A stretch of 64,000 nucleotides of DNA from positions 1 to 64,000 of the forward strand of contig CALHCI010000031.1 of assembly GCA_937931165.1 (NCBI GenBank), read 5' to 3'. Made by a program: the position numbers and the translations under genes. The DNA is from an uncultured Granulosicoccaceae bacterium (lineage in GTDB: Bacteria > Pseudomonadota > Gammaproteobacteria > Granulosicoccales > Granulosicoccaceae). The stretch's first letter is position 1. Every line of letters begins with the position of its first letter. Positions 1 to 8,962 of this stretch are shown one piece after another. Under the pieces are notes generated by a model. The model had not been told where the DNA came from and ran no database searches. It saw nothing but the letters and a program-made list of their open reading frames with translations.

Positions 1-630
1 CTGTGGATGCCTGATTACCGATGAAGCATCCTGCCAGATCGATGTGAAATTCTGTTCACGACGCGCTTCAGCAGGCAGTGTTTCACTCTGATACCACGTA
101 GCGATAAACATGACGAGCGACAATCCAATAAGCAACAGAAACACCGCTCTCCAGCCAGCAGTTGCATAGAGCACAAAACCGAGTAACGGTGCAAGCATCG
201 GCCCCATCGCAAAGAACATACTGGCAATTGCCATGGTCTGTGCAAGTTGAACGCCCTGAAATTTATCTCTGATCATTGCTCTGCAGATGACCGGTGCACA
301 CGCAGCGCCAAAGCCCTGCAAAAAGCGCCCGATCAGCAGTACCTCAATGCTCGGTGACAGTGCACAAACTGAAGCGCCCGCCAAATAGATGCCAAGGCCG
401 ACAAATATGCCCGATCTCCTGCCAATGCGATCTGACAACACGCCGTACAGCGGGTTGGCCATGCCAAGTGCCAGCATATAAACAGGGATAGTTAACTGAA
501 CCGATTCAAGCGGCGCATTTAATCCACTACTAATCGCCAACAGTGCCGGCAACATAATATCGATTGAAAACGCCGAAATGCTCAGCATTAGACCGCAGTA
601 GAGTGCAAACCCGTTGAATCTCACTGGCAT
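1..630 (-). CDS. Bcr/CflA-type MFS drug exporter (partial, N-terminal 210 residues)
   Basis: The reading frame enters from the left edge, so only the first 210 codons are present and the C-terminal half is outside. I translated it by hand. It begins MPVRFNGFALYCGLML and contains the MFS loop 2-3 signature GVLSDRIGRRSG, followed by RFLQGFGAACAP and a short RAMIRD segment, as in the Bcr/CflA subfamily of proton-driven drug exporters. Hydrophobic stretches fit about six membrane helices. The ATG at 630 is chosen because an in-frame TGA lies two codons upstream. The likely role is inner-membrane efflux of small toxic molecules; the substrate cannot be inferred. Confidence 0.85.
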   Translation of the reverse strand, partial: MPVRFNGFALYCGLMLSISAFSIDIMLPALLAISSGLNAPLESVQLTIPVYMLALGMANPLYGVLSDRIGRRSGIFVGLGIYLAGASVCALSPSIEVLLIGRFLQGFGAACAPVICRAMIRDKFQGVQLAQTMAIASMFFAMGPMLAPLLGFVLYATAGWRAVFLLLIGLSLVMFIATWYQSETLPAEARREQNFTSIWQDASSVIRHPQ

Positions 631-1098
631 CAATCAGCCAACTGCAATCGACGTGGCACCGAAGAGACTCGGGACATGGCCTGGATAGAACACTGCTTCA
701 ATAGGACTTTAATAACCACTCATCCGGTATTGTTTGAAAGGCAAACTTCTATTGTTAAAAACAGCCACAACAAGGCAACGTTTGATCAGCTTTGTACTTA
801 AACTTAACCACGCGTCGCCTCACTGCCGCAGTCCGTGCAGGCTAACATACGGGAATGCAATTTCGTGCCTGAATTGTCAGACCAGCGGCGCGGCATTGTC
901 GCAATTAGGACGACGTACAGTAGTCGTCCGGTACACCCGACACCGCCACCTATCCGCGGGACGCAAACGGACACGTTTGATTCCGTATGAGAATCGCCGC
1001 GGCGGCACGATTACCGCAATCTGATTACTGCAATCTAATGGGTGAAACCCGTAATATACGCGGTGCAAACCCCAAACCACCAGCTTTGATAAAGTACC
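631..1098. other. Intergenic region without a convincing gene
   Basis: This 468-base divergent region separates the MFS exporter from the Nudix gene and must hold both promoters. The open frames here have no recognisable protein features and conflict with the flanking genes. The only structure I see is an imperfect 14-bp tandem duplication at 1009-1036 (gattaccgcaatct, then the same with one mismatch). No terminator or RNA gene is evident. Confidence 0.5.
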
Positions 1099-1665
1099 AT
1101 GCAAACTCAAAACAAGAATCCCTGGACGCTCGTAACGAGTGAGCCGGTTTACGAAAATCCGTGGATCAGTGTCAGAGAAGACAAAGTGCTCAATCCGGCC
1201 GGAGGTGATGGCATCTACGGCGTTGTGCACTTTAAAAGCACAGCGGTCGGTGTGATTCCACTGGACCACGAGTTACATACCTGGATAGTCGGTCAGTATC
1301 GCTATCCACTGGAGGCCTATTCGTGGGAGATTCCAATGGGTGGCGCCAGTTTTGAAGATGGTCCGCTGGAAGGCGGCGTCCGTGAGCTTAAGGAAGAGAC
1401 CGGCCTGACCGCAAATCACTGGCACAGACTCATGGAAATTCATACGTCAAACTCGGTAACTGACGAAACCGGTTATGTGTATGTTGCAACAGACCTGACA
1501 CAGGGCCAGTGGCAGCCCGAGGACACAGAGGATCTGGTGGTAAAACGAATACCGTTTAGCACCGCCTATGAAATGACACTGGACAACAGAATCACCGATG
1601 CCATCTCTGTTGCAGGTATACTGCGGTTGCAGGTGGCACTCGCTACCGGTGAGATATTACCCTGA
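1099..1665 (+). CDS. Nudix hydrolase, ADP-ribose pyrophosphatase-like
   Basis: This 188-residue protein carries a Nudix box at residues 81-103, ending RELKEETGL, the metal-binding core that hydrolyses nucleoside diphosphates linked to another moiety. In the consensus Gx5Ex7REUxEExGU the first Glu is Asp here (D87), while the catalytic REUxEE part is intact. The N-terminal part (residues 9-75) resembles the beta-rich extension of ADP-sugar pyrophosphatases, so ADP-ribose or another nucleotide sugar is the likely substrate. The next gene, a nucleoside hydrolase, lies 46 bases downstream on the same strand, so both may act in nucleotide salvage. The start is ATG with a weak ribosome-binding site. 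Confidence 0.85.
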   Translation: MQTQNKNPWTLVTSEPVYENPWISVREDKVLNPAGGDGIYGVVHFKSTAVGVIPLDHELHTWIVGQYRYPLEAYSWEIPMGGASFEDGPLEGGVRELKEETGLTANHWHRLMEIHTSNSVTDETGYVYVATDLTQGQWQPEDTEDLVVKRIPFSTAYEMTLDNRITDAISVAGILRLQVALATGEILP

Positions 1666-1711
1666 GTGACCATTAACCCTCTGGCCGTGCAAAGGCAGTG
1701 AAACAGCTAGT

Positions 1712-2635
1712 ATGAAAAAGATCATAATCGATACAGATCCGGGAATAGATGATGCGTTTGCACTGTGTTATGCGTTTGCACACCCGCAATTGGAGGTTGT
1801 CGCACTCACCACGATCTTTGGCAATGTTAATGTTGACCTCGCTACCACCAATGCGCTGAAGCTTTGCGAACTGAACAACACAGACATTCCGGTTGCTCGC
1901 GGTGCCGTGCAGCCGTTGTCTATTGAACCAAATCCGCACTCAACATTTGTGCACGGTGATAACGGTTTCGGCAATATCGAGCTGCCACCTGCAGACAGTG
2001 CTCCTGCAGACAAAGACGCCACTGACACATTAATTGATATAGTGCTCGCTAACCCGGGGGAAATTACCCTGGTAGCGGTGGGCCCACTGACTAATCTCGC
2101 CCTCGCATTGAAAAAGGCCCCTGAAATTGTCAACGCCGTTGAAGCAGTGGTTATCATGGGAGGTGCTTTCGATCGCCCGGGGAATGTCACGCCGCATGCT
2201 GAAGCAAACGTCTGGAATGACCCGCACGCAGCCAGAGAAGTACTGACCGCAGACTGGCCTGTGGTCATTCACGGACTCGATGTCACCCATCAGATTATCT
2301 TTGACCGTGATACGTTCGATAGTCTCTCCAGCGGCAACCCGAAAGTCGGCAAGTTCCTGCACGACGCCGCCGAGTTTTATATTGATTTTTACCAGCAGCG
2401 CAATAATTTCGCCGGCTGCTGCCCGCACGACCAGCTGGCCCTGAGTTACCTGACCAGGCCGGAGTTATTTGAAAGTGAAACCGCCGCGCTTGATGTTATT
2501 ACTGATGGCGATGAAATCGGTCGCACAATCCGCTCACCCGAAAAAGGCATGGCCAATAAACAGATCGTTAAAAAAGTAGATGCGACTTTGCTGGTCAACG
2601 ACTATCTCGACACCTTAACCCGTAATAGTAAATAA
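1712..2635 (+). CDS. Nucleoside hydrolase (inosine-uridine preferring family)
   Basis: This 307-residue enzyme begins with the family fingerprint DTDPGIDDA (residues 7-15), whose aspartates bind the catalytic calcium. A conserved histidine sits in HDQLAL (about H239), the position that protonates the leaving base. The length matches RihA/RihB/IunH enzymes (about 310 residues), which hydrolyse ribonucleosides to base and ribose in the cytoplasm. It follows the Nudix gene on the same strand, consistent with purine/pyrimidine salvage. Base preference cannot be decided from sequence. Confidence 0.92.
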   Translation: MKKIIIDTDPGIDDAFALCYAFAHPQLEVVALTTIFGNVNVDLATTNALKLCELNNTDIPVARGAVQPLSIEPNPHSTFVHGDNGFGNIELPPADSAPADKDATDTLIDIVLANPGEITLVAVGPLTNLALALKKAPEIVNAVEAVVIMGGAFDRPGNVTPHAEANVWNDPHAAREVLTADWPVVIHGLDVTHQIIFDRDTFDSLSSGNPKVGKFLHDAAEFYIDFYQQRNNFAGCCPHDQLALSYLTRPELFESETAALDVITDGDEIGRTIRSPEKGMANKQIVKKVDATLLVNDYLDTLTRNSK

Positions 2636-2646
2636 CGCAGCGGTGG

Positions 2647-3453
2647 TTAACGATCAAATACAGCGTTAGATAAAGCCGCCAGTCGTTCGAAAACCCCGGG
2701 GCATGCAGCAACCACACGTCCACCATCAGTGAGCATACAAGTGCCATTATCCGTTGGCTGAACAATGCCACCCGCCTCTTCGATGAATAACATGGCTGCC
2801 ATGCAGTCCCACGGGTACATATGAGATTCGGTATAGCCGATCAATCTGCCGCAAGCCACATAAGACAACATCAACGCACCCGACCCGTTCTGATAGAAAA
2901 TTCCGTTTTCCTCTACCAGTAGTTTTTGCACTATCGACACAGCATATGCAGACGGCGCCCGCGAACTGTAACCGGTACCCACTGAACCATCTCCAAGAGA
3001 CATAGACGCTGACGTTTTAATCGGTTTTCCATTGAGAAATGCACCGCTGCCCTTAACCGCATGGAATGTTTCTGCGGCCACCGGGTCGACAACCACGCCC
3101 AGAATGGCTTTATCGTTCTGCACACAGGCAATTACGACACACCAGCCGGGACGCCCGCGCACAAAGCTTGCGGTTCCGTCGATTGGATCAATCACCCAAT
3201 GCAATCCACTTTTGGCAGGTTTGTTTTCAAACTCTTCTCCAACAATTCCATCGTCCGGATAACGCTTGGCAATAGCATCGCGCACAAGCAGCTCCACTTC
3301 ACGATCACCATTGGAAACCAGATCCTGATGGCCCTTTTTCTCAATGTTGAGTGAATCAAACTGCTGGTAGTAGCCATACGCAAGTTCTGCAGCCCGCTTT
3401 GCGGTCTGCAAGGTAAACTGCAATCGCGTTTCAAGTTCGGAAGCAGAGATCAT
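2647..3453 (-). CDS. Inositol monophosphatase family protein
   Basis: This 268-residue protein has the metal-binding signatures of the IMPase superfamily: VGEE (about residue 71), WVIDPIDGTASF (about 86-97) and YPWDCMAA near the C-terminus. Such Mg-dependent phosphatases act on inositol-1-phosphate, histidinol phosphate or 3'-phosphoadenosine phosphates. Its ATG overlaps the TAA of the upstream Gfo/Idh gene by one base (TAATG), so the two are probably translationally coupled. That pairing suggests a sugar or inositol substrate. It could instead be a HisN-type histidinol phosphatase; no his gene is nearby to support this. Confidence 0.88.
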   Translation of the reverse strand: MISASELETRLQFTLQTAKRAAELAYGYYQQFDSLNIEKKGHQDLVSNGDREVELLVRDAIAKRYPDDGIVGEEFENKPAKSGLHWVIDPIDGTASFVRGRPGWCVVIACVQNDKAILGVVVDPVAAETFHAVKGSGAFLNGKPIKTSASMSLGDGSVGTGYSSRAPSAYAVSIVQKLLVEENGIFYQNGSGALMLSYVACGRLIGYTESHMYPWDCMAAMLFIEEAGGIVQPTDNGTCMLTDGGRVVAACPGVFERLAALSNAVFDR

Positions 3454-4415
3454 TATTCCGACGCCTGCAACAACAGCTCAACGTTGCGCACTCCTTCCGC
3501 ACCCGGCACAACAATGCGTGCATTTCCTTCTATGGCATCGATAAAATTCTGCACCTCTCCGACGTAAGGATTTTCAAATTCAAAATCCAGTGGTGCGTTG
3601 TTTATTGAAATACTCCCGCCACCTGTCGGCCCGAGTGTATTTTCGCAAATCACTGTTGCGTCATCACAGTACAATTCAAATCGTGATGGCGCACTGAACA
3701 CCACAGAGGTAGTTATATCGGCAACAACGCCTTTTTCAAATTGCATTGTCACACTGGCTGTTTCATCGTGTGGGCCGCCGTACTGGCTTTTGTCCAGCAT
3801 GCCGCTGCAGCGGGTCACCTCGCCACATTGAGGCATTAGCATCCAGCGCAGCAGATCGACACAATGCGTACCTACCCCTGCAAGCCCCCACCAGCGTCCG
3901 AGCTCCTGATGTGCACGCCAGTTACTATTGTCATCTGCTTTCCAGGTCCACATGGCACGGGCATAACGCGGGTGACCGAGTTTACCGTCATGCAGCATCT
4001 CGGCAATGCGCTGATGGCCTTTGTGCCAGCGCAAATGATAAGCGATGCCAAGCTTTACCCGTTCTTCGGTGCAGGTTTCATTGATTGCCCTGGCATCCTC
4101 AAGAGTTGTCGCCATCGGCTTTTCGAGTAACACATGTTTACCCGCCCTGGCAGCGGCGATTGCCTGTTGCGCGTGAAGCCCGTCTGGTGTGGCAACAATA
4201 ACCGCCTCAAGGCTCGGGTCGGCAAGAAACGAAGCCAGTGACGTGTGCGCATTAACCGGCGCCTGCGCACCGTGGCGACGAGCAAATTCTGCAGCGCGCT
4301 GATTGTCTCTGCTGAGGATACTCCATAGTCTGGCACCGCTGACATGCTGCATCGCAGGCGCTAATTGCATATCGGCTATTCGCCCTGTGCCAATGATGCC
4401 AACGTTGATACTCAT
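3453..4415 (-). CDS. Gfo/Idh/MocA family NAD(P)-dependent oxidoreductase
   Basis: This 320-residue protein has an N-terminal Rossmann fold with GIIGTGRIAD (residues 6-15), the family EKPMA motif that closes the nucleotide site, and GVGTHCVD, which carries the catalytic/substrate-binding His and Asp of the C-terminal beta-sheet domain. Members oxidise or reduce cyclic polyols and sugars such as myo-inositol or glucose. It is the first gene of a two-gene unit with the inositol-phosphatase-like gene. The substrate is unknown; the pair could convert a phosphorylated polyol to a ketose. Confidence 0.88.
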   Translation of the reverse strand: MSINVGIIGTGRIADMQLAPAMQHVSGARLWSILSRDNQRAAEFARRHGAQAPVNAHTSLASFLADPSLEAVIVATPDGLHAQQAIAAARAGKHVLLEKPMATTLEDARAINETCTEERVKLGIAYHLRWHKGHQRIAEMLHDGKLGHPRYARAMWTWKADDNSNWRAHQELGRWWGLAGVGTHCVDLLRWMLMPQCGEVTRCSGMLDKSQYGGPHDETASVTMQFEKGVVADITTSVVFSAPSRFELYCDDATVICENTLGPTGGGSISINNAPLDFEFENPYVGEVQNFIDAIEGNARIVVPGAEGVRNVELLLQASE

Positions 4416-4539
4416 GCGGATTTAGCCTGTTGAACTGGACGCTTTTACTATAACGGAAAGCCTATGAGCCGGATACACTGGAGTCCGGAACGCCCAACAA
4501 CCGCAACAGCCAGATTTAAAAAACGATGGATAAAATTAT

Positions 4540-5139
4540 ATGAGTAAAGCGGTACGCTACAGGCACTGGATATTTGATATGGACGGTACACTAACGGTTG
4601 CGGCACACGATTTCGATGCGATTAGAAAAGAGCTGAATATTGCAATTGGCACTCCGATACTGGAGGCCATTAACTCCATGCCGCCGGCCCTTGCAAAGCA
4701 AACCAACGAAAAGTTACATCAGCTTGAGCTTGATATTGCAGCACAGTCTGTGGCGCAACCGGATGCCGAAGCGATGCTTGCCAACCTTGAAGCGCAGGGG
4801 TGTCAACTTGCCATACTTACACGCAACGCCGAAGACATTGCACAGGTAACGCTTGAAGCCGCTGGCCTGTCACGGTTTTTTCCACAAGACCTGGTCATTG
4901 GTCGCGAAAAATGTCTGCCCAAGCCGGATCCGCAAGGTTTGCAGCATCTGCTCACCGGCTGGCAAGCCAGCGCGCAGCATGCGGTGATGGTCGGGGACTA
5001 TGTGTTTGACTTGCAGGCCGGTCGTAACGCCGGTACCGCAACGGTGCACTTCAGCCCGGCCAATGAATTTCACTGGCCGGAACTTTCTGATCATTGCATC
5101 AACACGCTGGCGGAGATAACAGAAATTAATCAGCACTGA
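4540..5139 (+). CDS. HAD family phosphatase (subfamily IA)
   Basis: This 199-residue protein begins with the HAD nucleophile motif FDMDGTLT (Asp13, Asp15). It has the second motif in LAILTRN, a motif III lysine around KCLPKPDP, and the acidic motif IV in MVGDYVFDLQAG. A short helical cap lies between motifs I and II, as in phosphoglycolate-phosphatase-like members. It should hydrolyse a small phosphate ester in the cytosol. It is divergent from the Gfo/IMPase pair and stands alone. The start ATG at 4540 is the first Met ahead of the motif. Confidence 0.87.
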   Translation: MSKAVRYRHWIFDMDGTLTVAAHDFDAIRKELNIAIGTPILEAINSMPPALAKQTNEKLHQLELDIAAQSVAQPDAEAMLANLEAQGCQLAILTRNAEDIAQVTLEAAGLSRFFPQDLVIGREKCLPKPDPQGLQHLLTGWQASAQHAVMVGDYVFDLQAGRNAGTATVHFSPANEFHWPELSDHCINTLAEITEINQH

Positions 5140-5187
5140 CTGACAGATTGTGGGTAAAGAGGACGGCGGTAAATGGTATGTTTATAT

Positions 5188-6321
5188 TTACTCCCGCGCC
5201 ACCACAAAAGATTCATTCAGAAACCACAGCCCGCCATGTTTGGTGAGTATGTCTCGCGTGGCGTCCAGAAACGTACCGTCCTGCATCGCTTCGTCAATCC
5301 GGTCATCAGCCATCTGCGCGACGTACACGGCCGCGTTCCATGCGGCCAGTAGTGATGACGTGCCGATATGGGACATCTCTTCAGGCAGCGAATGCAACTG
5401 GTATTTAAACAGTGACCCTTCGTCGGTATAGGCGCTGCACTGTAGCTGATCATCATCAGACAGTTCGGTTTTCAATGCTTCGATAATATCGTGACGCGGC
5501 GTTGGAAACGGTAACTCTGCCGGCCAGATACGCCGAATAATTTCCATACCCGGATCGTACCCGGTGGATTGAATCACTACCATGCGACCTCCGCAGGCAA
5601 GCGCTCGCGAAAGCGGTGCGACTACCGTTCGCACTTTTGCATCTGCAGGTTGTCTCGACCGATAGGGCTGCGCGCAGATCACGAGATCGTAGCCATCGGT
5701 AAAAGGCCCCTCAGACGGGATGACCGAATCCAGCGCAAAACGTTGATCCTTGCGATAGATAACGATCATCGATGGGTTTACATACAGTGGATTACCGGTC
5801 TTTTCACTCGGCCTGGTCTGCCAGCCCTCCCGCACTACATCGGTGAGATCGCGCAACTGACGGTCGAAATCTTTAGCTGTGGTACCGTCGAGTTCGATAT
5901 CCCAACGCTTTAGATTCGGTTGATCTTGCGGTTTTGCCGGGTACAGGCGAGGGGCTTCTGTGTAACGCATGTTGGTAATCACCAGTACCATTTGCGGATG
6001 TTCGGCAAAGCGATCCGCCATGCGCTCGAGTCCGATCCGGACGTCCTCCATGCTGATTTCCTTTGCCGCCACCAGCAGGGGTATGTGCGGAAACTGATCG
6101 TGGGTTGCGCGCAATACATGCGACAACACAGTGGCATCTCCCATTCCGGCATCAAATATCCTCAGCGCAGGCGGGTTGGGCTGCAACCGTTCGAGCTCTT
6201 CATTGACTCTTTGTGCAATGCACCATTTTTCGTTAGTCGTCGTGACAAACAGAAGGTATTTCTCCCGACTGTCAAAAAAACGCACAGGTTGGTCACCGGA
6301 ACCACTGGTTTGGCTGGACAA
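5188..6321 (-). CDS. Predicted SAM-dependent methyltransferase-like protein
   Basis: This 377-residue protein is not one I can assign to a named family. Residues 55-70 read as a class I methyltransferase motif I (FDAGMGDATVL, a variant of DxGxGxG), and YDLVICAQPYRS in the middle resembles motif IV. A later GGRMVVIQS strand fits the usual motif VI region. There is no signal peptide or membrane helix, so it is cytosolic. The gene stands alone between a HAD phosphatase and a divergent ABC exporter. SAM binding is inference from the motif pattern; the substrate is unknown. Confidence 0.6.
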   Translation of the reverse strand: MSSQTSGSGDQPVRFFDSREKYLLFVTTTNEKWCIAQRVNEELERLQPNPPALRIFDAGMGDATVLSHVLRATHDQFPHIPLLVAAKEISMEDVRIGLERMADRFAEHPQMVLVITNMRYTEAPRLYPAKPQDQPNLKRWDIELDGTTAKDFDRQLRDLTDVVREGWQTRPSEKTGNPLYVNPSMIVIYRKDQRFALDSVIPSEGPFTDGYDLVICAQPYRSRQPADAKVRTVVAPLSRALACGGRMVVIQSTGYDPGMEIIRRIWPAELPFPTPRHDIIEALKTELSDDDQLQCSAYTDEGSLFKYQLHSLPEEMSHIGTSSLLAAWNAAVYVAQMADDRIDEAMQDGTFLDATRDILTKHGGLWFLNESFVVARE

Positions 6322-6549
6322 TTGAGTTCACCGAGATCAGAAACTTGTAAAATTATAGCGTACTACCACTTTCCCCTGGTAAAAGCGGCAGCCTGCCGGA
6401 ATAACTCAATAACCTTACCAACCGTACCTTACCCACGTGCATGTCAATCAAACTGCGCATGGAATTTTACAGGCGCAGGCTTTACACAACGACAGCAAGA
6501 TACAAAACTAATTCGTCCAATCGTCATTCGAGGCGTTACTATTACACCT

Positions 6550-8391
6550 ATGCTTAGATATTTCGAACGGCTTACCGATCCATTCCCTCAAAGCCAGCCA
6601 TCAACACCCCCGCACAACCTGCTGTCATTTGTTATTCACTACAGTCAGGGTATGCGATGGCCACTGCTCGCACTCGCCTTATTGACCGGTACCATGGCAG
6701 TCCTTGAAGTGATGTTGTTCGGTTTCCTTGGACAACTGGTCGACTGGCTTTCAGTTCGTGATCCCGAAACACTACTGAAAACAGAGGGAAGTACCCTTGT
6801 CTGGATGACAGTGGTGTTATTGGTCATCATGCCGGTGTTAACGCTTGCGCACACATTGATCAATCACCAGTCACTGCTGGGTAATTTTCCGATGGCAATC
6901 CGCTGGAATGCACATCGATATCTACTCGGACAGAGTATGTCTTTTTTTCAGGATGATTACGCCGGCCGTGTCGCAACCAAAGTAATGCAGACTGCACTTT
7001 CTACCAGGGAGGCGGTGTTAAAAATAACTGACGTTTTTGTTTATGTGGTGGTGTACTTTATTTCCATGCTCGGCATTGTAATGAATGCGAGCCTGATACT
7101 CATGGCACCACTTTTTATCTGGCTGTGTCTGTATACCGCCGCGCAGTGGTACTTTATTCCAAGACTGAAACGGGTTTCTACGCTGCAGGCAGATGCACGT
7201 TCCACGATGACTGGAAGAATTGTTGACAGCTATACCAACATTTCAACGATAAAGCTTTTTGCACATACACAGCGCGAGGAAGAATACGCCAGACATGGCA
7301 TGGGTGAGTTTATGGATACGGTGTATTTGCAAATGCGCCTGTCAACCGGCCTTGAACTTTGTGTCAGCACGCTTAATTTTCTACTGATATTCAGCATCTC
7401 GGCAACTGCCATTTACTTATGGATGCATCAGTCCATCAGTATTGGAGCAATTGCAGTTGCCGTGGCACTTGCACTCAGGCTTAATGGTATGTCGCACTGG
7501 ATCATGTGGGAATTAAGCGCGTTGTTCGAAAATATCGGCACCGTCGCAGATGGCAGAAACACATTATCCAAAACGCAATCGGTCACAGACATGGACTCGG
7601 CGCAGCCACTTCAGGTCACCAACGGCGCTATTGAGTTCAGATCGGTTGGCTTTAACTACGGTGGCGAGGAACGGGTAATCAAACAACTCGACCTCACCAT
7701 TAAACCCGGTGAAAAGGTTGGCGTAGTCGGTCGCTCCGGTGCTGGAAAATCTACCCTGGTCAATTTGCTGTTGCGATTTCATGATGTTGAATCAGGGCAG
7801 ATTTTGATTGATGGACAGGATATCGCTACCGTCACCCAGGACACACTGCGAGCAAACATCGGGGTGGTTACGCAGGACACGTCATTACTACACAGAACCG
7901 TTCGTGAGAACATCATGTACGGTAAGCCTTCAGCCTCGGAAGAGGCCATGGTTGAGGCTGCTAATAAAGCACACGCCAGTGACTTCATTACGAGCCTTGC
8001 AGATCCGCACGGAAATCACGGCTATGATGCCCAGGTAGGTGAGCGGGGTGTGAAACTATCAGGTGGTCAGCGACAGCGCGTTGCCATCGCCAGAGTTTTA
8101 CTGAAAGACGCACCCGTTCTGGTACTGGATGAAGCAACCTCAGCGCTTGATTCAGAGGTTGAGGCTGCAATTCAGCAAAGCCTGTTCGCGCTGATGGAAA
8201 ATAAAACCGTGATCGCTATAGCACATCGCTTATCAACGATTGCCGCCATGGACAGACTGTTGGTAATGGATGAAGGAAAAATCGTTGAGCAAGGGTCACA
8301 CGAAACACTCATACAGCTGGACGGCATTTATGCCACATTGTGGAAACGCCAGACCAATGGATTTATCGGTATAAAACCCAACGTTTCCTAG
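6550..8391 (+). CDS. ABC exporter, fused permease and ATPase
   Basis: This 613-residue half-transporter has six predicted N-terminal membrane helices (about residues 35-340) and an ABC domain with Walker A GRSGAGKST (about residue 394), signature LSGGQRQR, Walker B VLVLDEATSALD and the switch histidine in IAHRLST. It should work as a homodimer exporting a lipid, peptide or drug across the inner membrane. The frame is open upstream to 5920, but that part is antisense to the methyltransferase-like gene. The ATG at 6550, giving MLRYFERL, precedes the first helix at the usual distance. Confidence 0.9.
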   Translation: MLRYFERLTDPFPQSQPSTPPHNLLSFVIHYSQGMRWPLLALALLTGTMAVLEVMLFGFLGQLVDWLSVRDPETLLKTEGSTLVWMTVVLLVIMPVLTLAHTLINHQSLLGNFPMAIRWNAHRYLLGQSMSFFQDDYAGRVATKVMQTALSTREAVLKITDVFVYVVVYFISMLGIVMNASLILMAPLFIWLCLYTAAQWYFIPRLKRVSTLQADARSTMTGRIVDSYTNISTIKLFAHTQREEEYARHGMGEFMDTVYLQMRLSTGLELCVSTLNFLLIFSISATAIYLWMHQSISIGAIAVAVALALRLNGMSHWIMWELSALFENIGTVADGRNTLSKTQSVTDMDSAQPLQVTNGAIEFRSVGFNYGGEERVIKQLDLTIKPGEKVGVVGRSGAGKSTLVNLLLRFHDVESGQILIDGQDIATVTQDTLRANIGVVTQDTSLLHRTVRENIMYGKPSASEEAMVEAANKAHASDFITSLADPHGNHGYDAQVGERGVKLSGGQRQRVAIARVLLKDAPVLVLDEATSALDSEVEAAIQQSLFALMENKTVIAIAHRLSTIAAMDRLLVMDEGKIVEQGSHETLIQLDGIYATLWKRQTNGFIGIKPNVS

Positions 8392-8536
8392 CCATCCTTA
8401 TTCACGAGGATTCGCCATTCAGCGGCCCGGTTGATTAAAATATGGGGGCAAAACAGTTCGCCTAATCACTACTTAAAGCTATGTATATAGACATTTCGCG
8501 CGCGCCGGCTTGCAAAAAATGCGGTCTGGAACCTAT

Positions 8537-8932
8537 CTAACAGTGTTTATTTACGACAGTCTCAACAAGAGGTACGTCTGCCGGACACCAGGGAAGCGAC
8601 GACAGGGCATCACCGGGTAACCATTGCAATGCATCGTGTTCAGTCAGCTCCAGGGTCCCTGTCCATTGCCTGACAAGAAAACCGTGCAAAGCGATTTCGA
8701 TCGTATCGGTTTTGTATTCGGATACGCCAACATAGGTACCGGGAATTATAGCGATGCCAAGCTCTTCGTTAATTTCACGCACCAGGCACTCGCGCAAAGA
8801 CTCGCCGTTTTCCTGTTTACCACCGGGAAACTCCCAGTACCCTCTTAGTAAACCTGCGGATTTGCGAAGTGCCAGCGTCAGGCGCGGCCCATTGGTCTGC
8901 AATATTGCAGCAGCAACCTGTATCGATGGAAT
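8537..8932 (-). CDS. MutT-like Nudix hydrolase (8-oxo-dGTP diphosphatase family), unusual start
   Basis: The protein has a full Nudix box: WEFPGGKQENGES followed by REINEELGI. It resembles E. coli MutT, which removes oxidised dGTP. The first canonical start is TTG at 8902, but that cuts into the first beta strand. Translating upstream gives IPSIQVAAAILQTN, which matches the MutT N-terminus in length and pattern, with an ATT codon at 8932 at the position of MutT Met1. A CTG at 8944 is the other option. No ATG or GTG exists in frame before the mlaA stop codon at 8963-8965, which is itself in the same frame. I give the ATT start; the TTG start would leave 121 residues. Confidence 0.72.
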   Translation of the reverse strand: MPSIQVAAAILQTNGPRLTLALRKSAGLLRGYWEFPGGKQENGESLRECLVREINEELGIAIIPGTYVGVSEYKTDTIEIALHGFLVRQWTGTLELTEHDALQWLPGDALSSLPWCPADVPLVETVVNKHC

Positions 8933-8962
8933 GCCTTGTTTCAGCGGACTATGCTGTATTCG

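Noticed and set aside
734-1269. Open frames on both strands before and over the start of the first Nudix gene
   Set aside because: The minus-strand frame is antisense to a clear Nudix N-terminus, and the plus-strand frame has no protein-like composition or ribosome-binding site.
5920-6549. Long upstream extension of the ABC exporter frame
   Set aside because: It is antisense to the methyltransferase-like gene, and the ATG at 6550 places the transporter helices correctly.
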